Shown: positions 7,473 to 16,269, numbered from the stretch's first letter. The stretch: 64,000 nucleotides of DNA from Sphingobacteriales bacterium (GCA_016718845.1 JADKCK010000023.1:1-64000), one strand, 5' to 3'. Notes: a model not told the origin generated them from the sequence alone. Numbers and translations are program-made.

Positions 7473-10247
7473 TTAAAACTTATAACCAACGGTAAGTCCT
7501 ACATTTACGCCATTTTTGTAGCTAATAGTAGTTTGGTCTTTGCTTGCCGAGTAGCTTGTTTTGCTGTCTCCGTTTTGATAAAACACAAAAGCTTCGTTCA
7601 ACAAATCGCTGACACTAAGGCGTATGTTGCCATTTTTTAAGAAGTTTTTGCTGATTTGGAAATCCAACAAATTGCGTCCTGCTTCGTAAATATCGGGTAA
7701 GCCTTCGCCTGCATCGCCAACCTCGGCAATACGATGACCAATGCGATTGTACAATAGGGTAGTGCTTAATCCCAATTTATCCCAGCTGTAGCTCATGCCC
7801 ACATTAACCACATAAGGCGACTGACCTTGTAACGGACGGTCGATAGGGTTAGCCTCGTCGGTTGATTGTACCAAAGAATAGATATAGGCGATGTTTGCCC
7901 AAGTGACTAATTTTTCTAAACGTGGGTTGATGAAAGCAAAGTTTTTGCGTATTTCCATCTCTAAGCCATAATTATTGGCTTGTGCGGCATTGGTGTAGCT
8001 AATAATAAACGAACCTGCACCGGGGCTATTAAGTGTTTGCTCGATAGGGTTGCGGAAGTGTTTGTAGAAAGCACTAATCGAAATCAATTGGGCATTTTCG
8101 GGGAAAATCTCGTAGCGCAAATCAATGTTAGTGATTTCGGCTTGTTTCAAATCGGGGTTGCCGGTAACTACTACGCGGCGTTCAAAATCGTAGAAACCAA
8201 ACGGAGCTAACTCTCTAAACTCGGGGCGAGATATGGTTTGTGATGCCGAAAAACGGATGTTGCTTTTAGCACCTACGGCATACGAAAGGTTTAAAGAAGG
8301 TAAAACGTTGGTAAATTTTTTGTTAAGTGTCGAGTCGCCATCAAAACTATAAATGGTCAAATCTTGATTGGCTTGTTCAAAACGAGCGCCAACAACAGCA
8401 CGTAATTTGCCCGTTAGTTTGGCATCCCACATGGCGTAAGCAGCCAATACACTGCGTTGTGCATCGTATTTATCCGAGAAGTTAGTGGCTTCATCTAACC
8501 TAAAACCTGTAGCACTAATGTTTTCGGGGGCAAATATTTGGTCGGCGGGCAGGTCGCGTATTGCCAAAGGTACGCCATTGCCTCGTACCATACCAAATGT
8601 ACGAGAGTCGAATGTGCGGCTTTTGTTTTGATAAAATACACCAGTTTTGATGCTTTGTGTTTCTTTAAACAATTTAAAAGGTACGGTTACATCGGCGCGG
8701 CTACCGTAGGCTTTGTCGTTGAGGTTTGAGAAAAAACGACCGCCGTATTTAAACGAAGGCGAACCCAACGGAATTTCGGCAGTGTAAGTACTATCTTCCG
8801 AGTCGGTGTCGGCAGATAGTAGGTAAGTTAAGCCGCGCATATCGGGTACTACACGGTCAATTTGGGTGTAGTTGCCGTTCCATTGCACTTTAATTTGCGA
8901 TTTAGGTAAAAAATGCTCGCCCGATAATTGGTGTGTTTGTAATTTGGTTGAGCTGTACGATAAAAAGTTGCCTTGCTCGTAGTTGTTCGAGCTACCAATG
9001 TTGTAACCTTGTCGGGCTACGGTGCGGTCGGTGGCATTGCTAGTAAAGCTACCTTGGTAGTTAAATTTGTTGTTTTTTTGCAGCAGATAACGTACGTTTA
9101 GTAGGTTGCCCCACGATAGGTTTTCGGTAAATTGTTGGTCGGTAGATTCGTAGATTTTACCTTGAAGGTCAAAATCTTGTCGTTCAACCTCCATGTTTCG
9201 GTACGATTTACCATAGGTACTAGCGGCAATAAAGCCAATTTCGTCGCCATTTTTTAGCTGTTTATTTAACCCACCCGACAGTTGCACATTTTGTGCAGGC
9301 ATAGCCGCTTTTTGTTGTTCTATGCCCCATACATTGGGCAACGTTTTTGTCCATTCGGCGCGTTCGGCTTTGGTAATATCGTTTAGGTTTTCGGGCGAAT
9401 TATTGGGCAGGTTACGAGAGCTATTATCTAAACCTAAAAAAGGCATTTTTTGATTATAATCGCCATACGATTTGAAGGTAGTTTGTGAGTTGTAGGTGCT
9501 GCCTAATTGCACATTAAAAAATGCTTGTTCGGGTACATCGCGGGTTTGTATTTGTATAATGCCACCTGCAAACTCCGATGGCATATCGGCACCGGCTGTT
9601 TTGTATACCACCATATTATCTACCATGGCACTGGGTATCATATCAAAAGCAAAAGCTCGGCGGTCGGGTTCGGTGCTAGGCATTAGGGTGCCGTTTATCA
9701 TGGCGGCGTTGTAGCGGTCGCTTAAACCCCTAATGATAGCAAACTTACCGTCTTGTACCGTAGTACCACTAACACGGCGTAGTACCTCGCCGGTGTTTCG
9801 GTCGGGCGATTTTTTAATCACATCGCCGGGCATTACATCGGCAATAGTTACGTTGTTTTTTTGTAAAGATAACATAGCTGCCACCGACTCGCGGCGCATG
9901 GTAGCAGTGATAACCACTTCTTTTAAATCTTGCGAAGTTGTTTTTAGCGTTACGTTTAGGTTAGTTGTTGCATCTTTGCTTGCCAATACGCCCTCTATGC
10001 GTTTGGCTTCGTAGCCTATGTAGGTAAATTTTAGGGTGTAAGGGGTATTCTCGGCGGGTAGTTTTAGGGTAAAATTTCCGTCAATATCGGTTGCCGCGCC
10101 TAAATTAGCAACACCCTCTACAACAACGCCTACGCCCACAAGGGTTTCGTTGTTGGTAGCATCAACAACAGTACCCGAAACTACTTGAGCACATACCTGA
10201 TGTGCAAAAAGTAAGGACAGCGTAAAGAAAAATAGTAAGTTTCGCAT
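7473..10247 (-). CDS. TonB-dependent receptor with carboxypeptidase-like regulatory domain
   Basis: 924 residues, an outer-membrane active transporter. Signal peptide residues 1-20 (ending VCAQ). Residues about 21-105 are a CarboxypepD_reg-like beta-sandwich (VSGTVVDATNNETLVGVGV). The plug domain follows (about 125-235), with EVLRRVSGTTVQDGKFAIIRG and AGGIIQIQTRD; the rest is a 22-strand barrel ending in the aromatic residue of VGLTVGYKF. The domain layout is SusC-like, but no SusD partner is near; the downstream partner is the T9SS beta-helix protein. A well-formed promoter lies 33-61 bp upstream. Substrate cannot be told from sequence. Confidence 0.9.
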   Translation of the reverse strand: MRNLLFFFTLSLLFAHQVCAQVVSGTVVDATNNETLVGVGVVVEGVANLGAATDIDGNFTLKLPAENTPYTLKFTYIGYEAKRIEGVLASKDATTNLNVTLKTTSQDLKEVVITATMRRESVAAMLSLQKNNVTIADVMPGDVIKKSPDRNTGEVLRRVSGTTVQDGKFAIIRGLSDRYNAAMINGTLMPSTEPDRRAFAFDMIPSAMVDNMVVYKTAGADMPSEFAGGIIQIQTRDVPEQAFFNVQLGSTYNSQTTFKSYGDYNQKMPFLGLDNSSRNLPNNSPENLNDITKAERAEWTKTLPNVWGIEQQKAAMPAQNVQLSGGLNKQLKNGDEIGFIAASTYGKSYRNMEVERQDFDLQGKIYESTDQQFTENLSWGNLLNVRYLLQKNNKFNYQGSFTSNATDRTVARQGYNIGSSNNYEQGNFLSYSSTKLQTHQLSGEHFLPKSQIKVQWNGNYTQIDRVVPDMRGLTYLLSADTDSEDSTYTAEIPLGSPSFKYGGRFFSNLNDKAYGSRADVTVPFKLFKETQSIKTGVFYQNKSRTFDSRTFGMVRGNGVPLAIRDLPADQIFAPENISATGFRLDEATNFSDKYDAQRSVLAAYAMWDAKLTGKLRAVVGARFEQANQDLTIYSFDGDSTLNKKFTNVLPSLNLSYAVGAKSNIRFSASQTISRPEFRELAPFGFYDFERRVVVTGNPDLKQAEITNIDLRYEIFPENAQLISISAFYKHFRNPIEQTLNSPGAGSFIISYTNAAQANNYGLEMEIRKNFAFINPRLEKLVTWANIAYIYSLVQSTDEANPIDRPLQGQSPYVVNVGMSYSWDKLGLSTTLLYNRIGHRIAEVGDAGEGLPDIYEAGRNLLDFQISKNFLKNGNIRLSVSDLLNEAFVFYQNGDSKTSYSASKDQTTISYKNGVNVGLTVGYKF

Positions 10248-10279
10248 AATAATTTTGCTTAATTAATCTAATTACGCCA

Positions 10280-10308
10280 CAAAGATAAGGGGATAACAGC
10301 ATAGCAAA
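10280..10308 (-). promoter_or_regulatory. Promoter of the TonB receptor/beta-helix pair
   Basis: On the minus strand a TTTG -33 box (10305-10308) is separated by 17 bp from a TATCTTTG -7 box (10280-10287), agreeing with the Bacteroidota consensus TTG-N17-23-TAnnTTTG. The predicted leader is about 28 nt. Confidence 0.7.
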
Positions 10309-10707
10309 CATCAACTAAATAAGACTTAACCGAACTGTAACTAGTGCGTAACTAAATAATAACATTTAGGTAACATTGCTTACATAAACTTAACAATAGC
10401 AGATAAAATGCAATTTTTAAGAAAAAAAACACCCTATTTTTTGAAAGTTTGGAAAAAAAGCAGACATTTGCGGCGTAATTTTGCGTAAAAACTTACAGCC
10501 TATTATACTATAGCTTAACTTTGAGCGTTAATTGGGTGGTTTGCGAAAAGATACGGGTTTATGGTTAGGCTAAGTTCATCTACCATCAATATTATCTTGC
10601 CCGAACTACACTCATTAACTGCTCAATCACAGGGCGAGATATTTGTGTCTAATCACAATTATACATTAATCAACAAATTCATCATTTAAAATTTATCGAA
10701 CAACTTT
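10309..10707. other. Divergent intergenic region
   Basis: An AT-rich spacer between the divergent TonB receptor and the Lys/Glu/Ala-rich protein. It holds the receptor promoter at its left end and a TAACTTTG box at 10516-10523 on the plus strand that could serve the gene at 10708, though no -33 element is well placed. No gene or repeat was seen. Confidence 0.5.
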
Positions 10708-11304
10708 ATGAAACAGTTACTTGTTTATTTGTTTGTCACTTTTTTGGCGCTAAACGCCACTACCGTTTGGGCGCAAGATAGCAAGGGCGAGGCTAAAAAA
10801 TCGCCGACAGAAATAGCCAAAGAAAAGGCAGAAGCCCGCAAAGCCGCCGCCGCCGAAAAACAACAAGCAATGGCAGAAGCCCGCGCCGCCGCCGCCGAAG
10901 AACGCAAAGCCGAAGCGGAGAAAATGAAAGCCATGACCCCCAAAGAGCGCGAAAAATACATGAAAGAGCGCCAAAAACAGAAAGAAAAAGAACGTAAAGC
11001 CGCCGAAAAAGCCCGCGAAAAAGAACGTGCCGATGCAGCTAAAGCCAAAGAAAAAGCCGCTAAAGAACGCGAAAAAGAGCGCGCCGCCGCACTAAAAGCC
11101 CGCGAAGAACAACGCAAAGAAGCACTTAAACAACGCGAACAAATGACCAAAGAGGTGAAAGGCGGAGGTGCTAAAAAAGCAAAAGCCGAAGAAGAGCCTA
11201 AAGAAGATAAAAAATCGAAAGGCAAAAAAGGTAAAGGCAAAGACAAAGAAGACGAAGAAAATAAAGACAATGAGGGTGGTAGCGAAGATGCCCCAAAAGA
11301 CTAA
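10708..11304 (+). CDS. Exported Lys/Glu/Ala-rich coiled-coil protein
   Basis: 198 residues. A signal peptide (MKQLLVYLFVTFLALNATTVWAQ) is followed by an almost uninterrupted run of Lys, Glu, Ala and Arg in i/i+4 patterns (units like KAREKERADAAKAKEKAAK), which should form a long charged single alpha-helix or coiled coil in the periplasm. The C-terminus is acidic (EDEENKDNEGGSEDAPKD). TolA- and TonB-like linkers have similar composition, but no C-terminal TolA domain is present. No enzyme motif. The complementary frames are shadows caused by the GC-rich third positions. A terminator follows at 11364-11402. Confidence 0.8.
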   Translation: MKQLLVYLFVTFLALNATTVWAQDSKGEAKKSPTEIAKEKAEARKAAAAEKQQAMAEARAAAAEERKAEAEKMKAMTPKEREKYMKERQKQKEKERKAAEKAREKERADAAKAKEKAAKEREKERAAALKAREEQRKEALKQREQMTKEVKGGGAKKAKAEEEPKEDKKSKGKKGKGKDKEDEENKDNEGGSEDAPKD

Positions 11305-11363
11305 TCAACAAAGTTTTTAATGCCTATAAAACACTAGGTATTACATAACATAGTTAACAAAAG

Positions 11364-11402
11364 AAGTGGCTGTCTCAGAAATATCTGGGACAGCCACTTT
11401 TT
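11364..11402 (+). terminator. Rho-independent terminator
   Basis: A hairpin with arms AAGTGGCTGTC/GACAGCCACTT plus an inner CAGA/TCTG pairing, followed by TTTTT, 60 bp after the stop of the Lys/Glu/Ala-rich gene. Confidence 0.8.
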
Positions 11403-11497
11403 GATTATCTCATGCAGACAAATTATCTAATTCCGTAAACACTAAAAGATACTTCAGCACTTTTAGCAGCCTGTTACTTTTATACCCATAAATTAAC

Positions 11498-11505
11498 TAC
11501 CTTTG
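11498..11505 (+). promoter_or_regulatory. -7 box (TACCTTTG) for the methyltransferase
   Basis: TACCTTTG matches TAnnTTTG and lies 33 bp before the ATG at 11538. No clear -33 element. Confidence 0.5.
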
Positions 11506-11537
11506 CACTTTATTAGTCACGTTCTATATTACGCTAA

Positions 11538-12371
11538 ATGTTATCACGTACTCAAAAAGAAAACCTTAAACGCTTGGTGCCAAAAGTGGCTATCAGCTTT
11601 TACCATTTTTGCCGATTGATACTCAAACGAGCGTATCAACAAGCATACAGCTTTGCCTATAGGGGCAGTGGCTATTACTGCCCATTTTGCCAATACTATC
11701 ATCAACACTTTTTACCCGACGGCATGAAGGCAAAAGTGATAGAAAAATACCAAGTTATTGGCGGTGGCTACCGACCCAACTGCCTTTGCCCCAAATGTGG
11801 CTCGAAAGACCGCGAACGTTTGCTGTATCAGTTCTTGCAACGAAAAACAAATTTGTTTTCGGATACACCTAAGCGCGTTTTGCACATCGCCCCCGAAAAA
11901 AACTTGAAAAAAGTGCTGCAAAAACAACTACAGTTAAACTACCTTAATGCCGATTTAGCCGCAGGCGCAGCAGATGTGCAGATGGATATTACCCAAATAG
12001 CCTACCCAGATAACTACTTTGACGTTATTTTGTGCAACCATGTGCTAGAACACATACCAAACGACCAAAAAGCTATGCAAGAGCTATACCGCGTACTAAA
12101 ACCCCACGGTTGGGCAATATTGCAAGTGCCTTTTGCCGAAAAATTGGCAAAAACTTACGAAGATTTTAGCATAACAGACCCCGCCGAGCGGGAAACTCAT
12201 TTCGGGCAGTTCGACCACGTGCGCATTTATGGGCAAGATTATCCCCAAAGGCTGCAAAATGCAGGCTTTAACGTAAGTACCTACAACGCTATTGACGCTT
12301 TAGGGCAAGATGTGGTAAACAAACAATTGCTTATTGCCGAAGAAAAAATATTTTTGGGCAAAAAAGAATGA
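11538..12371 (+). CDS. Class I SAM-dependent methyltransferase with N-terminal Cys-pair domain
   Basis: 277 residues, cytoplasmic. Residues about 45-90 have two Cys pairs, CPFC and CPKCGSKDRERL (plus CLC just before it), spaced like a zinc ribbon. The Rossmann methyltransferase core follows: VLHIAPEKNLKKVL (motif I-like), DVQMDITQIAYPDNYFD, VILCNHVLEHIPNDQKAMQE (motif IV/post-motif) and RVLKPHGWAILQVPF. The HVLEHI motif is typical of the UbiE/Methyltransf_11 group. The Cys-pair plus CPKCGSxxRxR arrangement is seen in polysaccharide- or lipid-linked methyltransferases, so a sugar substrate is possible but unproven. Monocistronic. Confidence 0.8.
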   Translation: MLSRTQKENLKRLVPKVAISFYHFCRLILKRAYQQAYSFAYRGSGYYCPFCQYYHQHFLPDGMKAKVIEKYQVIGGGYRPNCLCPKCGSKDRERLLYQFLQRKTNLFSDTPKRVLHIAPEKNLKKVLQKQLQLNYLNADLAAGAADVQMDITQIAYPDNYFDVILCNHVLEHIPNDQKAMQELYRVLKPHGWAILQVPFAEKLAKTYEDFSITDPAERETHFGQFDHVRIYGQDYPQRLQNAGFNVSTYNAIDALGQDVVNKQLLIAEEKIFLGKKE

Positions 12372-12450
12372 GTGATAAACGATTGATAACTACATCTTGC
12401 CAAAAAATACTACAATAGTTACACACATCAATACATAACGCCCCAAAATA

Positions 12451-12494
12451 AACAAAATGCCCCAAAACTTTACTAAGTTTTGGGGCATTTTGTT
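12451..12494. terminator. Bidirectional terminator
   Basis: A perfect 20-nt inverted repeat (AACAAAATGCCCCAAAACTT arm) with loop TACT between two convergent genes; A/T-rich arm ends allow use on both strands. Confidence 0.85.
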
Positions 12495-12550
12495 TAGCTA
12501 GCTGCCACATTATTGTCTAGTATGCAGCCCAAAGTATACAAAGGGCAGCA

Positions 12551-14767
12551 TTAAAAACCTACTCTTAGGGTTGCACTAATGTTGCGTCCGGGCGAACTAA
12601 TACCCGATGCAAAAACACGGTAGTTGGTGTCCAAAATGTTTTCGATGCCTGCCTGAACTATTGTGTTTTTGCCAATCTGATAGCTGCCTCTTAGGTTAAA
12701 TGTTAACCATGCTGGCATACCATCAGGCGTAGCGTAAATTTCGTTGTCCTCGCCGCTGGGGCTATAATCGGCTAATTGTTTAGCTGCACTATAAGCTGCC
12801 CAAAACTCTGCCTGTACTTTATTTTTTTTGTACTGTAAGCCCAATCTACCATACATAGGCGGGATATGGTCTAACGGAACGCCCGTTGTGTCGGTGTCAA
12901 CGGTGCCTTTTGTGTAGTTTAACTTGCCATACAAGCTAAATCCTTTACCAAACGGAGCCAATACGCCCAAATATGCACCCATAACGCGGGCTTTGCCTAA
13001 GTTTTGCGTAGCATACACCGCACTTTGCTCGCCATCGTACAAAATACTGTCTTGGTTGTTAAATGTAAAGGCGGCAGTGCCTAGTGCATTGTCCAGCAAG
13101 GTATAAAAAACGTTCGCTTCGACCTGAAAAAACGAACATGGCTTCCAGTTTACGCCCAATTCTATGTTCTTAGCGTACTCGGGCTTTAAATTAGGGTTAG
13201 GAACGATTAATGTGCCGCCGCCCGATTCAAATACTTTGGATAAATCGTCGACGTTTGGCGTGCGAAAGCCCGTAGAACCGAGCAACGACAACCAAATTTT
13301 GTCGGTTGGTTTATATACTATGCCCAAATTGCCACTCAAAGCGCCCGCATTTTGCTTGGCTTCGGCAAAAGGGAACGCAAAAAACTCTTGCGATATAAAC
13401 TTGGACAACAAAGTGTTGTACGAGTAGCGCACTCCGCCCGACACAACTACCTTATCCGACACCTCGAAACGGTCGGTGGCATACGCGGCTAGGCTATTGG
13501 TTGTACTTCCGCCATCGGCGTAGCGCGTATCGGCAGGTGTTACTTCGTTGGTTACAATATTGGTAAACGTAGCCGCAGATTCTACTATATTATGCGTAGC
13601 TTCTATGCCATAAGTTAGCTCATTTTTATCGTTTAGCTGTTTAGCTACATCTACATTTAACGATAATACTTGCACGCCCTCTACTTGGCTTTTGCGGTTT
13701 AGGTTATTTAGTTTGCGACTGTTGCGGCTTTCTTCGATGTTTTGATAAGCGGCTACCAATTTTAACTTATCGTAAAACGAGGTTCCGCCACTTAAATCTA
13801 AATGGTAAGCTGCCAACAAACGACTTTCGGGTCCGTAGTACCATTCGGCATTTTTGAATACTCCGCTGTCGTTTACATCTGTCAAACGGTCGTAACGGGG
13901 TACATTGGTGGTGTTTGAGTATTGCAAGTTGAGGACATGGTTAACTTTATCGCTTGCACGGAAACGGAATTTCTGCAAAACGTCGTACTGTTTGTAAGCC
14001 GACTGCTTTTGTATCAGCGGATTGTCGTTCACCAGCACGCTATCTACTCCATTTATGCGCTCAACATAATAGTTGCGTAGAAATTGGTTGGGATAATCGC
14101 TGAAAAAGTTATCAGAGCCGCCCTGACGCAAGTCGCCAAAGTCAGATACGGTAAGACTTGTGAGCGAACCGAAGCGTTTACCGCCAATATTTAGGTCAAT
14201 ATGGGCAGTTTTTTCTTGATTAGCCGAACCATATCGTACAAAAGCGTTAGTTTTTAGGTTGATACGCTGCTCGGGTAATGCTAAAAGCGGATTTTTGGAA
14301 TAAAAACACATAGCACCACCTAAAGCGTCGCTACCATATACCACAGAACCTGGTCCAAATACTACTTCTGCGCGGTCAAGCATTGATTGGTCAATGCGAA
14401 GTACATTTTGTAGGTGTCCGCCTCTAAAAATGGCGTTATTCATACGTACACCATCTACCACAATAAGTACTCTGTTAGCCTCAAAGCCACGTAAGACAGG
14501 ACTTCCACCACCACCTTGGCTGCGTTGTGCCATTACCTGACCAGTTTGTTCTAATAACTCGGCGGTGTTTTGTGCGTTTTGGAACTTAATATCTCGTGCC
14601 GTGATACTTTGTATTTGATTAGGTACGTCGGCACGTGGTTCGGCAAAGCGATTAGCCGAAATGGTTACTTCTTGTAAACCAATACTGTCTTTTTCTGCTT
14701 CATTTTGAGCAAATAGACACATAGAAAGGCAACTTGCTATTGCAGCAAGGAATATTTTGATAGACAT
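12551..14767 (-). CDS. TonB-dependent receptor, HmuR/hemoglobin-receptor type
   Basis: 738 residues from the ATG at 14765-14767, which gives a clean signal peptide (MSIKIFLAAIASCLSMCLFAQ). A longer start at 14794 would add residues without export features. The mature protein begins with EKDSIGLQEVTISANR, a TonB-box-like stretch. The plug contains SPVLRGFEANRVLIVVDG VRMNNAIFRGGHLQN and VVFGPGSVVYGSDALGG, the block shared by heme/hemoglobin/transferrin-type receptors. The barrel ends in ISATLRVGF. Iron or heme uptake is the likely role by family analogy; other micronutrients are possible. No hemophore or heme enzyme is adjacent. Confidence 0.85.
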   Translation of the reverse strand: MSIKIFLAAIASCLSMCLFAQNEAEKDSIGLQEVTISANRFAEPRADVPNQIQSITARDIKFQNAQNTAELLEQTGQVMAQRSQGGGGSPVLRGFEANRVLIVVDGVRMNNAIFRGGHLQNVLRIDQSMLDRAEVVFGPGSVVYGSDALGGAMCFYSKNPLLALPEQRINLKTNAFVRYGSANQEKTAHIDLNIGGKRFGSLTSLTVSDFGDLRQGGSDNFFSDYPNQFLRNYYVERINGVDSVLVNDNPLIQKQSAYKQYDVLQKFRFRASDKVNHVLNLQYSNTTNVPRYDRLTDVNDSGVFKNAEWYYGPESRLLAAYHLDLSGGTSFYDKLKLVAAYQNIEESRNSRKLNNLNRKSQVEGVQVLSLNVDVAKQLNDKNELTYGIEATHNIVESAATFTNIVTNEVTPADTRYADGGSTTNSLAAYATDRFEVSDKVVVSGGVRYSYNTLLSKFISQEFFAFPFAEAKQNAGALSGNLGIVYKPTDKIWLSLLGSTGFRTPNVDDLSKVFESGGGTLIVPNPNLKPEYAKNIELGVNWKPCSFFQVEANVFYTLLDNALGTAAFTFNNQDSILYDGEQSAVYATQNLGKARVMGAYLGVLAPFGKGFSLYGKLNYTKGTVDTDTTGVPLDHIPPMYGRLGLQYKKNKVQAEFWAAYSAAKQLADYSPSGEDNEIYATPDGMPAWLTFNLRGSYQIGKNTIVQAGIENILDTNYRVFASGISSPGRNISATLRVGF

Positions 14768-14834
14768 TTTTGTAAATTTTAAAAAGATTAGCAAATTAAC
14801 TGTTAGCTTTTTGTAAGCTGATGTTAGATTTTGT

Positions 14835-14992
14835 CAGGATTGATTACGATATCGCCCGAAACTAGTACGATATCGCCCGAAACTATTACGATATTGCCCA
14901 ACTATTACGATATAGCCCACTAACGTGGCGGAAACTATTACGTCGAACATTAATGGATCCGAAACTATTACGATATCAGCCCAAAACATTAC
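14835..14992. repeat. 21-bp repeat (GATATCGCCCGAAACTATTAC), 4-5 units
   Basis: Units of 21 bp run from about 14847: GATATCGCCC followed by GAAACTAGTAC or GAAACTATTAC, then shortened, degenerate units. The gap is upstream of the HmuR-like receptor. Confidence 0.75.
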
Positions 14993-15012
14993 AATATAGT
15001 CACAAAAACCAT

Positions 15013-15085
15013 TTTTTCTCTCCCTTTTTAAAAAGGGGACGATTAAAAGTTTCGCCTGCGAAATTTTTTAATCAGGGGGATTTAA
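15013..15085 (+). repeat. Intergenic hairpin element (copy 3)
   Basis: CTCTCCCTTTTT/AAAAAGGGG hairpin, GACGATT, stem AAAAGTTTCG with centre CCTG and arm CGAAATTTTTTAATC, then AGGGGGATTTAAC. It is followed by ATGTGCATATTGCCC, which also follows copy 4; the two form direct repeats that flank the 42-bp array. Confidence 0.8.
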
Positions 15086-15088
15086 CAT

Positions 15089-15363
15089 GTGCATATTGCC
15101 CAAAACCTTTACGTTTTTGTGGATATTGTTTACGATATCACCCAAAACCTTTACGTTTTTGTGGATATTGTTTTGATATCACCCAAAACCTTTACGTTTT
15201 TGTGGATATTGTTTACGATATTGCCCAAAACCTTTACGTTTTTGTGGATATTGTTTACGATATTGCCCAAAACCTTTACGTTTTTGTGGATATTGTTTAC
15301 GATATCGCCCAAAACCTTTACGTTTTTGTGGATATTGTTTACGATATCACCCAAAACCACAAG
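15089..15363. repeat. 42-bp tandem array, 6 units
   Basis: Six units of a 42-bp repeat: CCCAAAACCTTTACGTTTTT then GTGGATATTGTTTACGATAT plus two bases that vary (TG, CG, CA). A partial unit ends at about 15363. Units are more than 95 percent identical by eye. The open frames in several phases come from the 14-codon period and are not genes. It is unrelated in sequence to the 42-bp array at 2116. Confidence 0.9.
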
Positions 15364-15369
15364 GCATTT

Positions 15370-15447
15370 GTCTCTCCTTTTTACAAAAGGGAGACGATTA
15401 AAAGTTTCGCTTGCGAAACCTTTTAATCAGAGGGATTTAACACGTGC
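15370..15447 (+). repeat. Intergenic hairpin element (copy 4)
   Basis: CTCTCCTTTTTACAAAAGGGAG hairpin, GACGATT, stem AAAAGTTTCG-CTTG-CGAAACCTTTT, AATCAGAGGGATTTAAC, then ACGTGCATATCGCCC. It matches copy 3 along its whole length and copies 1-2 outside the stem. Confidence 0.8.
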
Positions 15448-15629
15448 ATATCGCCCAAAAATAGTACAGTTTAGGCAATAAATAACTTAATACTGTTATT
15501 TAACACAACAGTATTTAGCCAATTGGCAATATAAAAGGCAAGATGTAACCGATAGTAGAGACACTATCAATGGATGGGGCGACTAACTGTTGGTTAATAG
15601 GCAAAAAGCATCAACCAAAAGCTAAATTA

Positions 15630-16151
15630 CTAAACTTTTTGGGGAGGCGGGAAGTCGACGGAGGGATAAAATAGGGTATATAGCCGCAAATAGGAGCTAT
15701 TTACGGGCTGTATGTTGCCAATAGGTGGCAATAAGGATAAGATTTGTGGGATAATGTACACCGATAGCAAACAATTTAACGCCAAAGGCAGGGTTTTGTT
15801 GTTTGATATGGGGATAGAGGGATTGAGGTTTTGCCAATATTGGTCGAAATAGGCAAGCCAGTGTGTTTCTAGCCCGTCGAAGTGGGCAGAAAGGTAAAGT
15901 GTGTCGTTTGTGGTGTGCTGTTGCTTTACATCGTAGAGCTTATGTTGGTAAATAAACTCGTTTGGGTGTTGCCATTTTAGCTGTTGTGCTGCTTCATCTA
16001 CCCTAAACTTAAATAATGTTACACTTTTGCTTGGCATTTTTTGCGTTTGGTACCTACAATAGGGCTGTACTGCAAAACAATAGAGCCAAATTGCCCCATA
16101 GCTTTGCAGCAACAATACAAAAAGCAGCAATGCAGCCCAAATTTGTTTCAT
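15630..16151 (-). CDS. Hypothetical membrane protein
   Basis: 173 residues from the ATG at 16149-16151. This start is supported by a TACCTTTG -7 box at 16182-16189; a longer reading would begin upstream of that promoter. A membrane helix (QIWAALLLFVLLLQSYGAIWLYC) at residues 3-25 is followed by an extracytoplasmic part of about 100 residues with mixed charge and aromatic residues, and a second hydrophobic segment (ALNCLLSVYIIPQILSLLPP). No family recognised. Function unknown. Confidence 0.6.
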   Translation of the reverse strand: MKQIWAALLLFVLLLQSYGAIWLYCFAVQPYCRYQTQKMPSKSVTLFKFRVDEAAQQLKWQHPNEFIYQHKLYDVKQQHTTNDTLYLSAHFDGLETHWLAYFDQYWQNLNPSIPISNNKTLPLALNCLLSVYIIPQILSLLPPIGNIQPVNSSYLRLYTLFYPSVDFPPPQKV

Positions 16152-16181
16152 TGACGATTGATTAAGCAACGGTATGAGCCA

Positions 16182-16189
16182 CAAAGGTA
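16182..16189 (-). promoter_or_regulatory. -7 box (TACCTTTG) that fixes the start of the 15630-16151 gene
   Basis: The minus strand reads TACCTTTG about 31 bp before the chosen ATG. It lies inside the longer alternative reading frame, which argues against that frame. Confidence 0.6.
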
Positions 16190-16213
16190 GTATCTTTTGG
16201 GATAATGGCAAAA

Positions 16214-16247
16214 TAAAAAAAGCCTGCAACATAAAGTTGCAGACTTT
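16214..16247 (-). terminator. Rho-independent terminator of the DUF4397 gene
   Basis: On the minus strand AAAGTCTGCAAC-TTTAT-GTTGCAGGCTTT is followed by a T-run, 23 bp past the stop codon at 16270. Confidence 0.85.
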
Positions 16248-16269
16248 GGTCGAGGTGATTTTCAACAAT

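Noticed and set aside
10725..11270. Antisense 181-codon frame opposite the Lys/Glu/Ala-rich gene
   Set aside because: A shadow: Ser/Ala/Phe-rich complement of GCC/AAA codons, without a signal or domain.
14953..15481. Two overlapping plus-strand frames of 130-157 codons
   Set aside because: They translate the 42-bp array and hairpin elements; the same peptide unit repeats in each frame.
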